This document shows positions 57,258 to 64,000 of a stretch of 64,000 nt of DNA, in pieces. Source of the stretch: Alloyangia pacifica (lineage in GTDB: Bacteria > Pseudomonadota > Alphaproteobacteria > Rhodobacterales > Rhodobacteraceae); contig NZ_CP022189.1 in NCBI RefSeq assembly GCF_003111685.1, positions 1,938,001-2,002,000 of the forward strand. Reading direction: 5' to 3'. The translations under genes were made by a program, and so were the position numbers. The notes under the pieces were generated by a model. It was not told where the DNA came from. It searched no databases and worked only from the letters and a program-made list of their open reading frames with translations. Numbering within the stretch: position 1 is the stretch's first letter; every line of letters begins with the position of its first letter.

Positions 57258-57890
57258 TCAGGCGGGGTCGACCGATTCCGTCTCGTATTTCTCGAGAAAT
57301 GCCTCTGCAGGCAAGGCCCGGAAATCCGCCAGGCGCGCGCGCAGCACCTCGTGCGGCCAGTCCCACCAGGCCAGCGCCACCATGCGCTCTGCCACCTCCG
57401 GCGCGAACCGTGGGCGCAGCGGCTGCGCGGGCACCCCGGCGACGATGGTATAGGGCGCCACGTCCCGGGTCACCACCGCCGAGGAAGCGACCACCGCGCC
57501 ATGGCCGATGGTCACCTCCGGGCGCACCACGGCGCCATGCCCGATCCAGGTGTCATGGCCGATGCAGGCGCGGCGGGCGTGACGCGCGGCGAAGAAGTCT
57601 TCGTCTCGGCTGGTGTCGTCCCAATAGTCTTCGGACCGATAGAGAAAATGGTGCAACGAGGCGTTGCCCATCGGGTGGTCGGTCGGCCCGATGCGGGTGA
57701 AGCTGGCGATATTGGCGAACTTGCCGACCGTCACATTCGCCAGATCGGCGTAGCGATCGCAGTAGGAATAGTCGCCCATCTCCACCCGTTTCAGCCGCGA
57801 GCCACGACCGATCTCGACATAGGCGCCAAGTTCCGAGCCGGTGATCTCGCAGTCCGGGTGGATGAAGGGATCAGGTCCAAGACGCGGCAT
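57258..57890 (-). CDS. hexapeptide-repeat acetyltransferase of phosphonate clusters
   Basis: 210 aa left-handed beta-helix transferase of the phosphonate-metabolism hexapeptide family (TIGR03308-type). Repeats run through GSELGAYVEIGRGSRLKRVEMGDY and IGHDTWIGHGAVVRPEVTIGHGAVV, ending GVPAQPLRP. Acceptor is unknown; an aminophosphonate N-acetyltransferase role is only a suggestion. Directly abuts phnE2 (no gap) at the end of the phnCDE operon. Confidence 0.9.
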   Translation of the reverse strand: MPRLGPDPFIHPDCEITGSELGAYVEIGRGSRLKRVEMGDYSYCDRYADLANVTVGKFANIASFTRIGPTDHPMGNASLHHFLYRSEDYWDDTSRDEDFFAARHARRACIGHDTWIGHGAVVRPEVTIGHGAVVASSAVVTRDVAPYTIVAGVPAQPLRPRFAPEVAERMVALAWWDWPHEVLRARLADFRALPAEAFLEKYETESVDPA

Positions 57891-59201
57891 TCAAAGCCCC
57901 TTGATGAGTTTGCGGCGCAGCCAGCCAGAGGCGCTGTCCATCGCCATGACCATGAGGATCACCAGGATGATGTAGTAGGTCACCTCTTCCCAGTCCTTCT
58001 GGGTGATCATCGCCTGGGTCAGCAGCAGACCGATGCCGCCGCCGGTGATCGCGCCGATGATGGTCGCCGAGCGGGTGTTAGATTCCAGGAAGTAGAGCAC
58101 CTGGCTGACCAGCACCGGCACCACCTGCGGGATCACCCCGAAGCGGTAGCGCTGGATCGGCTTGGCCCCGGTCGAGGCGACGCCCTCGATCTGCTTGCCG
58201 TCGACATTCTCGAGCGCCTCGGAAAACAGCTTGCCAAAGGAGCCAGTGTCTGTGAGCAGGATCGCCAGCGCCCCGGTCATCGGCCCCGGCCCGAAGGCGC
58301 GGCTCAGCACGATGGTCCAGATCAGCCCGTCCACGCCGCGCAGGAAATCGAAGACCCGGCGGGCGGCGAAGCGCAGCGCCATGAGCGGCGCGAAGTTCTT
58401 CGCCGACAGGAAGGCCAGCGGCAAGGCAACCAGCGCCGCGCCCATGGTGCCGAGGAAGGCCATGAGGAGCGTCTCGAAAAGCGCCCAGGCGACGTCGCTG
58501 TGGCGCCACATGGCGTTGCCCCAGAAGTCCTGCCAGGCGCCGGCGAGGTTGCCGCGCGCGGGGTCGATCTGGGCGCCGAAAAGGATCTCGCCCAGGCCAT
58601 GCCCGTGATAGGGGCTGTCGAGGGTGAAGAAGAACAGCTCCCAGCCCGGGAAGTAGCGGAAGAGCTCGGTCTTGGACCGGGTCAGCGAGACCCGCGCGCC
58701 GTCGGTGGTGACCTGCAGCCGCGAGGTCGATGCCGAGATCCACTCCGGCAGGCCGTCTTCGGGCAGGTTGCTGACGATATTGCGGCCTTCGAGACGCGCC
58801 TCGATCAGACCAAAGCCCGGCACGTCCCAGCGGAAGCCGTTGCCGGGCAGCACGATCACCTCCTGCCCGCCTTCCAGCGCAACGCGGATGGCGCCGCCGT
58901 CCTGCGGGATGACCCAGTCGGGCGTCGTCCCTTCGGGGTATTCACCCTTGCGTTCGCCCTCGATGGCGACGGCGACGCCGCCGCTGCGGTTGTCGCGGGT
59001 GACATGGGTCTTGTAGCTCCAGGTGTCGGCGAGCAGCGTGCGCGCATTGTCCCAGCGCGCCCGCTCGGCCAGCCCGGGCAAGTCGAAGACGAAGAAGATA
59101 TAGGCCAGATAGGCCAGGATCACGGCGGGCAGGCCGAAGGCGAGGAACCTCTTGCGGCGGAAGAGCCGGTCGGCAAAAGCGTAGAGCGCGGCGTCAGCCA
59201 T
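57891..59201 (-). CDS. phnE: phosphonate ABC transporter permease PhnE (long form)
   Basis: 436 aa. One N-terminal helix (FLAFGLPAVILAYLAYIFFVF), a ~200-residue extracytoplasmic insert, then about five permease helices. The BPD-transport loop reads ENVDGKQIEGVASTGAKPIQRYRFGVIPQVVP. The extra domain is usual for the second PhnE of alphaproteobacteria. One base separates it from the first phnE. Confidence 0.93.
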   Translation of the reverse strand: MADAALYAFADRLFRRKRFLAFGLPAVILAYLAYIFFVFDLPGLAERARWDNARTLLADTWSYKTHVTRDNRSGGVAVAIEGERKGEYPEGTTPDWVIPQDGGAIRVALEGGQEVIVLPGNGFRWDVPGFGLIEARLEGRNIVSNLPEDGLPEWISASTSRLQVTTDGARVSLTRSKTELFRYFPGWELFFFTLDSPYHGHGLGEILFGAQIDPARGNLAGAWQDFWGNAMWRHSDVAWALFETLLMAFLGTMGAALVALPLAFLSAKNFAPLMALRFAARRVFDFLRGVDGLIWTIVLSRAFGPGPMTGALAILLTDTGSFGKLFSEALENVDGKQIEGVASTGAKPIQRYRFGVIPQVVPVLVSQVLYFLESNTRSATIIGAITGGGIGLLLTQAMITQKDWEEVTYYIILVILMVMAMDSASGWLRRKLIKGL

Positions 59202-59202
59202 C

Positions 59203-60072
59203 TCAGTGGCCTCCCTTGCTGGACGAGATCATGGCACCCCGCACATGGCTCGAAAGCTGGTCGAAGACGACGATGGTCAGGAAGAGCAGCAGGAAAATCG
59301 CCGCCGCCTCGTCGAAGCGGCCCTTGCCCCAGGCCATGGCGTTGCGCAGTTCGTAACCGATGCCCCCCGCCCCGACGAAGCCAAGGATGGCCGAGGCGCG
59401 GATGTTGATCTCGAAGCGCAGCAGCGCGTAGCTGAAGTAGTTGGGCGAGACCTGCGGCACCACGCCTAGCCACATGCGCTGCAGCCAGGTGCCCCCGACC
59501 GAGCAAAGGCCCTCGACCGGCTTGAGATCGGCGTTTTCATTGACCTCGGAGAAGAGCTTGCCGAGCGCCCCGGCGGTGTGCAGCGCGATGGCGAGCATTG
59601 CGGGCACCGGCCCGCCGCCCAGCACGAAGATCAGCACCAGCGCAACGACGATCTCGGGCACGGCGCGCAGGATGTCCATGAACCGGCGAAACACAGGGAT
59701 CAGACGCGGCCAGCGCGCCAGCCCCCGGGTCGAAAGCAGCGACAGCACGATGGCCCCGGCCGTCCCCAGCAGCGTCGAGACCGCGGCGATGTTGATCGTC
59801 TCGACCAGCGCCGGGAAGTAGCGCACGAGGTGGCCGGGCAGCCGGTCGAGCTTGGGCAGCGTGTCGGCGATCACGTCGGCGGGAAAGTCGAAGATCTGCG
59901 GCAGGCCGCTCCAGAACCCGCCCGCGTTGCGCGCGTCGGCCAGCATGAAGCCGGAGATCATGAGCAGGGCAAAGAGCGCGAGCGTCAGCCCGCCATAAAG
60001 GCGCCTTTGCGCCATCAGGGCCATGTAGTGGCCGCGCGTGTCGTGCGGGGCGTCTGGGGTCTGGGTCATCAA
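59203..60072 (-). CDS. phnE: phosphonate ABC transporter permease PhnE (short form)
   Basis: 289 aa with about six helices. EAA-type loop ENADLKPVEGLCSVGGTWLQRMWLGVVPQVSP contacts PhnC. It pairs with the long PhnE as a heterodimeric channel. A strong hairpin with T-run lies between it and phnD. Confidence 0.94.
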   Translation of the reverse strand: MMTQTPDAPHDTRGHYMALMAQRRLYGGLTLALFALLMISGFMLADARNAGGFWSGLPQIFDFPADVIADTLPKLDRLPGHLVRYFPALVETINIAAVSTLLGTAGAIVLSLLSTRGLARWPRLIPVFRRFMDILRAVPEIVVALVLIFVLGGGPVPAMLAIALHTAGALGKLFSEVNENADLKPVEGLCSVGGTWLQRMWLGVVPQVSPNYFSYALLRFEINIRASAILGFVGAGGIGYELRNAMAWGKGRFDEAAAIFLLLFLTIVVFDQLSSHVRGAMISSSKGGH

Positions 60073-60130
60073 CGGGTCCTGCAGCGGCGAACGGGCGGCG
60101 CATGCCGCCCGCGCGACCGGTAAACGAAAA

Positions 60131-60154
60131 GGACCCCGCGCGGCGGCGGGGTCC
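60131..60154 (-). terminator. terminator-like hairpin between phnD and phnE
   Basis: Stem GGACCCCGC / GCGGGGTCC (9 perfect pairs), loop 6 bases, followed on the minus strand by TTTTCGTTT. It lies 15 bases after the phnD stop and before phnE1, so it would reduce permease relative to binding protein. Confidence 0.75.
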
Positions 60155-60168
60155 CTCGGGTCTTGTGA

Positions 60169-61068
60169 TCAGTTGATCTTCGAGCGGCGTGCCGCGACGA
60201 TCGATTCGTATTCGGCGTGGGTCACCGGGATGAAGTCCTTGGCGTCGCCCGCCGCAACGCCGTAAGCGCAGTCGGGGTCTTCTTCCCAGAGGTTGGCGGT
60301 CAGCTCGGTGACGGTATCCTTCACGTCCTGCGGCAGCGCCTTGCGGATCACGAAGGGGCCTTCGGGGATGATGTTCGACTGCCAGATCTGCACCAGGTCG
60401 TTCATGTCGACGAGGCCGGCGTCCACGGCCTTGCGCAGCGCGCCCGAGTTGTAGCCGTCTTCCCAGTTGCCCTGGCCGTCGGCCCAGGTCACGCCCGCCT
60501 CGACGTCGCCATTGTTGACCGCGACGATGGTCTGCTCGTGGCCGCCGGTGAAGACGACGTCGCCGAAGTAGGTGCCCGGGGTCATGTCATAGCCGGCCGC
60601 GGCGATCTCGATCGACGGGATCAGGTAGCCCGAGGTCGAGTTCGGATCGCCGAAGCCGAACTTCTTGCCCTTGAGGTCCTCGAGCGAGGTCACGCCGCTG
60701 TCGGCGCGGGCGAAGCCGATCGAATAGTAGCCGATGGAACCGTCGAGGTTCTGTTTGACCAGCACCGGCTCGACCGCCTCGGGGTCGGCAATGTAGGTGC
60801 CGGCATAGGAGGAGGCGCCCATCCAGGCCGCGTCGATGGTGCCGCCGAGCAGGCCCTGCATCACGCCGTTGTAGTCGGCCGGGGTGAAGACCTTCACCTC
60901 GACGCCGAGGGCTTCGGCGATCTTTTCGGCGAAGCACTGGTTCGAGGTCATGCGGTCCTGGGCGTTCTCGCCGCCGAGGATGCCGAGGCGGAATTCGGTG
61001 ATCTCCTGTGCCTGGGCGGCGCCCACGAGCACGGTGCTGGCCAGAGCCGCTGCGATCAGTTTCTTCAT
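60169..61068 (-). CDS. phnD: phosphonate ABC transporter substrate-binding protein PhnD
   Basis: 299 aa, signal peptide MKKLIAAALASTVLVGAAQA. PhnD family motifs: FRLGILGGENAQDRM, PADYNGVMQGLLGGTIDAAWMGASSYAG, and GFGDPNSTSGYLIPS with Ser/Thr that hold the phosphonate. Binds phosphonates in the periplasm for PhnCE. Confidence 0.95.
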   Translation of the reverse strand: MKKLIAAALASTVLVGAAQAQEITEFRLGILGGENAQDRMTSNQCFAEKIAEALGVEVKVFTPADYNGVMQGLLGGTIDAAWMGASSYAGTYIADPEAVEPVLVKQNLDGSIGYYSIGFARADSGVTSLEDLKGKKFGFGDPNSTSGYLIPSIEIAAAGYDMTPGTYFGDVVFTGGHEQTIVAVNNGDVEAGVTWADGQGNWEDGYNSGALRKAVDAGLVDMNDLVQIWQSNIIPEGPFVIRKALPQDVKDTVTELTANLWEEDPDCAYGVAAGDAKDFIPVTHAEYESIVAARRSKIN

Positions 61069-61118
61069 CTTCTGTCCCTCATGTCAGGTATTGGGCCCGT
61101 CCCGATGGGCCCGGGTGA

Positions 61119-61937
61119 TCAGACCGCGACTTCCGCAGCCCGGATTTCCGCCGCGACCACCGGGTCGCGGATCTCGGTAGAGGTGGCGTTCTCCGAAAAG
61201 TCGGCGCCCGCCCCGTAGATGTCGCGCGCCACGCCGGTGGTCAGCTGCGCCGGGGTACCGTCGAAGACGATCCGCCCGTCGCGCATGCCGATGACCCGGT
61301 CGCAGTAGCGCCGCGCCGTATCCAGCGTGTGCAGGTTGGCGATGACCATGCGGCCGTCCTCGTCGTGGATGCGGCGCAGGTCCTGCATCACCAGCTGGGC
61401 GTTCATCGGATCGAGCGAGGCGATGGGCTCGTCGGCCAGCACCACCTTGGGATCCTGCATCAGCGCCCGGGCAATGGCGACGCGCTGCTGCTGACCGCCC
61501 GAGAGCGCCTCGGCGCGCTTGGCCGCATGGGCTGCGATGCCGAGCCGCTCGAGGATGTCGATGGCGCGGTGCACGTCCTCGCGCGGGTAGAGGTTGAACA
61601 TCGTCGCCAGCGTGTTACGGCGCGCGAGCGTGCCGTGCAGCACGTTCGACACCACGTCCATGCGCGGCACGAGGTTGAACTGCTGGAAGATCATCGCGCA
61701 GTCGGACTGCCAGAGCCGCTTCTCGCTGCCCTTGAGCTGCAGCACATCGCGGCCCTCGAAGACCAGCGTGCCCTCGGTGGCGTCGGTGAGGCGGTTCATC
61801 ATCCGCAAAAAAGTCGACTTGCCGGCGCCGGAGCGTCCGATGATGCCGATCATCATCGGGCGGTCGACCGTAAAGCTCGCCCTGTCCACGGCGGTGTTCG
61901 CGCCGAAGCGCTTCGTCAGGTTCTCGACGGTGAGCAT
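61119..61937 (-). CDS. phnC: phosphonate ABC transporter ATP-binding protein PhnC
   Basis: 272 aa from ATG 61937 ([16 protein letters not shown]). Walker [10 protein letters not shown] (34-42), signature [14 protein letters not shown], Walker [14 protein letters not shown]. First gene of phnCDE1E2; a Pho-box candidate lies about 86 bases upstream. Longer frame to 62159 has no start signals. Confidence 0.94.
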   Translation of the reverse strand: MLTVENLTKRFGANTAVDRASFTVDRPMMIGIIGRSGAGKSTFLRMMNRLTDATEGTLVFEGRDVLQLKGSEKRLWQSDCAMIFQQFNLVPRMDVVSNVLHGTLARRNTLATMFNLYPREDVHRAIDILERLGIAAHAAKRAEALSGGQQQRVAIARALMQDPKVVLADEPIASLDPMNAQLVMQDLRRIHDEDGRMVIANLHTLDTARRYCDRVIGMRDGRIVFDGTPAQLTTGVARDIYGAGADFSENATSTEIRDPVVAAEIRAAEVAV

Positions 61938-62022
61938 GATTTCCCCTGTCTGTCCGGAACGGTGTCTCGCCCCGAACCGTATCGAGGCTGTGACGGCGGG
62001 GATTCGATTGCGTATCATTTGG

Positions 62023-62040
62023 ATGAAGCTTTCGTGACAG
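62023..62040 (-). promoter_or_regulatory. Pho box candidate for phnC operon
   Basis: On the minus strand CTGTCAC-GAAA-GCTTCAT, resembling the box before phnG (CTGTCAC-CGAA-ATTTCAC). A further half-site CCGTCAC lies at 61996-61990. Confidence 0.5.
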
Positions 62041-62224
62041 GCCGGCAGTACGGCCCGAACGATGCCCCGGCGCCGCTGCCGCGCCTGAAAACCACGCAGG
62101 TGGCCGCGGCTCCGATACCCCCGGGCCGGTCTCGAGCCGGAGCGCCGACCCCGGGGCATTGCCCTCTCCCGGCAAGGATGGTCTATGTCCGGACAAAAGC
62201 CCGCACGAGACTGGAATCCGCACC

Positions 62225-63634
62225 GTGCCCACGCGCCTGCCCGTGTCCCCCACGCCCCTCGCCCGCCTGACCGGACTGCTGCTGGGGCTGATCACCTGCC
62301 TCGTCGTCGTTCAGGAATGGCATCTCACCGGCCCGCTCAATTTGCTGGTCGTGCCAGCGGTGACGCTGCTGGTGGGCCTGCTGACGCTGCAGGTCGCGCC
62401 GGGGCGCCGGCTCTTCGTCGCCCTGGCGGTGCTGCTCGGCTTCGCGCTGATCTGGCGGGTACCGGACTGGCAGGCGGTGCTGCTCAAGGCCTTTCACTCG
62501 GCCGCCTTCATCGCTGCCTTCTTTGCCGCGCTCGCCACGCTGCGCAGCGCCGCGCAGCAGGCCCCCTCGATCCGCGCCGCCGGCAACTTCCTCGCGCTGC
62601 AACCGCCCGGGCGGCGGTACCTCGCGCTGACCCTCGGCGGACAGGCCTTCGCGTTGCTGCTGAACTACGGCGCCATCGCGCTGCTCGGCAGCCTCGCCAC
62701 CGCCGCCGCCCAGGACGAGCCCGATGCCGAGATCCGCAGCCACCGCACCCGCCGCATGCTGCTGGCGATCCAGCGCGGGTTCGTCGCATCGCTGCCTTGG
62801 TCGCCCATGTCCTTTTCCGTCGCCATCACCACCGCGCTGATCCCCGGTACGAGCTGGGGCTCGGTGGTGCTGCCCGCGCTTGGCACCTCGGCGCTGATCA
62901 CTCTGACCGGCTGGGCACTCGACACGATCTTCAAGCCAAAGCTCTCGCAGCCCGCCGCGCCGCGCGCCGCGCCCAAGGGAAGCTGGGCGCTGATGAGCCC
63001 GCTTCTGGTGCTGCTCGGCCTGTTGGGGGTCTCGGTGCTGGTCCTGCAATCGCTCACTGGCCTGCGGATCATCGCCATCGTCTTGCTTGTCGTGCCGACC
63101 ATGGCCACCTGCTGGGTCCTTTTGCAGAAGCGCGGCGGCGGCGCCCCGCTGCAGAGCCGCGCCGCCGAATTCGTCTTCCGCGAGCTGCCGTCCTACCGCG
63201 GTGAGGTCACCCTTCTGATGATGGCCGGCTTCATCGGCACCGTCGGCGCGCCGCTGCTGGCGCCGCTGGTCAAGGCCTCGGGTTTCCACCCCGAGGACCT
63301 GCCCCCCGCGCTGGTGCTGGTCAGCTTTGTCTGGATCATCCCGCTGCTCGGTCAGCTTGGCATGAACCCCATCCTCGCGGTCACGCTGATCGCACCGCTG
63401 GTGCCGCATGCGGACCAGCTCGGAGTGTCGCCCGAGGTCATCGTCGTCGCGATCACCGCCGGCTGGGCGCTCGGCGGCATCAGCTCGCCCTTCACCGCCA
63501 CCACCCTGCTGATCGGCAGCTTCGGCAACGTCAGCGCCCGCCACGTCGGCCTGCGCTGGAACGGCGGCTACATGCTGTGCCTGCTTGTCCTGCTCTCGGC
63601 TTGGGTTCTCGTCCTCGGCCACCTCCTCAACTGA
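62225..63634 (+). CDS. multi-spanning membrane protein of unknown function
   Basis: About 469 aa from GTG 62225; the start is uncertain as the ribosome site is weak and a TTG at 62159 is in frame. Ten to twelve hydrophobic helices in two halves with a symmetric look: [19 protein letters not shown] in the first and [16 protein letters not shown] with [24 protein letters not shown] in the second. The latter pattern resembles ion-transporter-superfamily (DASS/ArsB/DctM-like) carriers. I do not recognise a family. Divergent from phnC and 32 bases before the M19 gene, so it may import a substrate for that enzyme. Confidence 0.7.
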   Translation: MPTRLPVSPTPLARLTGLLLGLITCLVVVQEWHLTGPLNLLVVPAVTLLVGLLTLQVAPGRRLFVALAVLLGFALIWRVPDWQAVLLKAFHSAAFIAAFFAALATLRSAAQQAPSIRAAGNFLALQPPGRRYLALTLGGQAFALLLNYGAIALLGSLATAAAQDEPDAEIRSHRTRRMLLAIQRGFVASLPWSPMSFSVAITTALIPGTSWGSVVLPALGTSALITLTGWALDTIFKPKLSQPAAPRAAPKGSWALMSPLLVLLGLLGVSVLVLQSLTGLRIIAIVLLVVPTMATCWVLLQKRGGGAPLQSRAAEFVFRELPSYRGEVTLLMMAGFIGTVGAPLLAPLVKASGFHPEDLPPALVLVSFVWIIPLLGQLGMNPILAVTLIAPLVPHADQLGVSPEVIVVAITAGWALGGISSPFTATTLLIGSFGNVSARHVGLRWNGGYMLCLLVLLSAWVLVLGHLLN

Positions 63635-63666
63635 GCTTCGCCAACTGTACCATTGAAAGTCCTCTC

Positions 63667-64000
63667 ATGACGCATGCGACCACCCCGCCCATCTTCGACG
63701 GCCACAACGATCTCCTGCTGCGCCTGCTGGGCGGCGCGGTCACCGCGAGCGGCGTCGCCAACGGTCTTGGCAGTGGCCACATCGACCTGCCCCGGGCGCA
63801 GCGGGGCGGCTTCGGCGGCGGCTTTTTCGCGATCTTTGTGCCGAGCCCGGCCAAGCCCGGCGACGACCTCGACGCGATGAGCCGCCCGCAGTATGATCTG
63901 CCGTTGCCCGAGATGATCCCCCAGCCCGAGGCGCTCGAGACCACATGGCGCGGGGTCGAGGCCTTTGAAGCACTGGCCGCCGCCGGGGCCATCACCCCCT
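63667..64000 (+). CDS. M19-family dipeptidase, 3' end beyond window
   Basis: The first 111 codons are visible, starting MTHATTPPIFDGHNDLLLRL. The His-x-Asp metal motif DGHNDLL, and the segment GHIDLPRAQRGGFGGGFFAIFVPSP, are typical of membrane-dipeptidase/renal-dipeptidase (M19) enzymes. The frame is open at the window edge. Ribosome site is weak (GAAAG). It follows the membrane protein gene. Confidence 0.88.
   Translation, partial: MTHATTPPIFDGHNDLLLRLLGGAVTASGVANGLGSGHIDLPRAQRGGFGGGFFAIFVPSPAKPGDDLDAMSRPQYDLPLPEMIPQPEALETTWRGVEAFEALAAAGAITP

Noticed and set aside
57351..59408. 685-codon + strand frame
   Set aside because: Antisense to the hexapeptide transferase and phnE genes; low-complexity translation.

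Overview
The window is GC-rich, densely packed chromosomal DNA from an alphaproteobacterium, most likely a Rhodobacterales / Roseobacter-group member (Salipiger- or Ruegeria-like). The evidence is the isc-suf operon headed by an IscR without the usual three cysteines, a C-P lyase operon carrying a DUF1045 gene, DUF4167, DUF924 and Yip1-family genes, an Irr-type iron box, and many ATGA-type gene overlaps. I saw no tRNA, rRNA, CRISPR array or transposase. The window opens inside glmS and closes inside an M19 dipeptidase gene.

Layout. 1-1.7 kb: glmS (5' end missing). 1.8-10.5 kb: a minus-strand iron-sulfur assembly operon read iscR, cysteine desulfurase, sufB, a 64-aa membrane protein, ybjQ-like, a methyltransferase-like gene, sufC, sufD, two Yip1-type membrane proteins, sufS. 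It is driven from a region with a perfect Irr-box-like palindrome. 10.7-16 kb: alpha/beta hydrolase, HD hydrolase, lpdA, DUF924, MFS transporter. 16.4-25.2 kb: TadE/TadG-like pilus proteins, queA, a large AsmA-like protein, a BCP peroxiredoxin, and an M23 peptidase overlapping a bactofilin. 25.3-26.3 kb: a lower-GC lipoprotein gene that looks acquired. 26.3-38.6 kb: HNH nuclease, VOC protein, esterase, 3-methyladenine glycosylase, MFS, NDUFAF6-like protein, cimA-cysS, DUF4167, prmC-prfA, a GST with a tandem operator, DUF1499. 38.7-44.1 kb: agmatinase, two M20 amidohydrolases, mazG, an iron-type binding protein.

44.3-62 kb: a phosphonate locus in two blocks. Block A holds phnM1, DUF1045, phnN, phnL, phnK, phnJ, an unrecognised acidic gene, phnI, phnH, phnG, then divergent phnF and a second phnM. 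Block B holds a hexapeptide transferase, phnE2, phnE1, phnD and phnC. Between the blocks sit a sugar-binding protein gene broken by an in-frame stop and a chemoreceptor gene. Three PhoB-box-like direct repeats and one PhnF-type inverted repeat suggest joint control by phosphate starvation and by PhnF. PhnC-E import phosphonates, PhnG-K cleave the C-P bond, and PhnM/PhnN recycle the ribose phosphate. No phnP lies in the window; the DUF1045 protein has two HxT motifs and could fill that step.

Most interesting candidates: (1) a 14-codon leader frame ending ICCITC just upstream of cysS-cimA, with a stem near the cysS ribosome site, suggesting cysteine-sensing attenuation; (2) the strongly acidic 134-aa protein translationally coupled between phnI and phnJ; (3) DUF1045 as a PhnP substitute; (4) a second Irr-like box inside the cysteine desulfurase gene; (5) the broken binding-protein gene next to the chemoreceptor.
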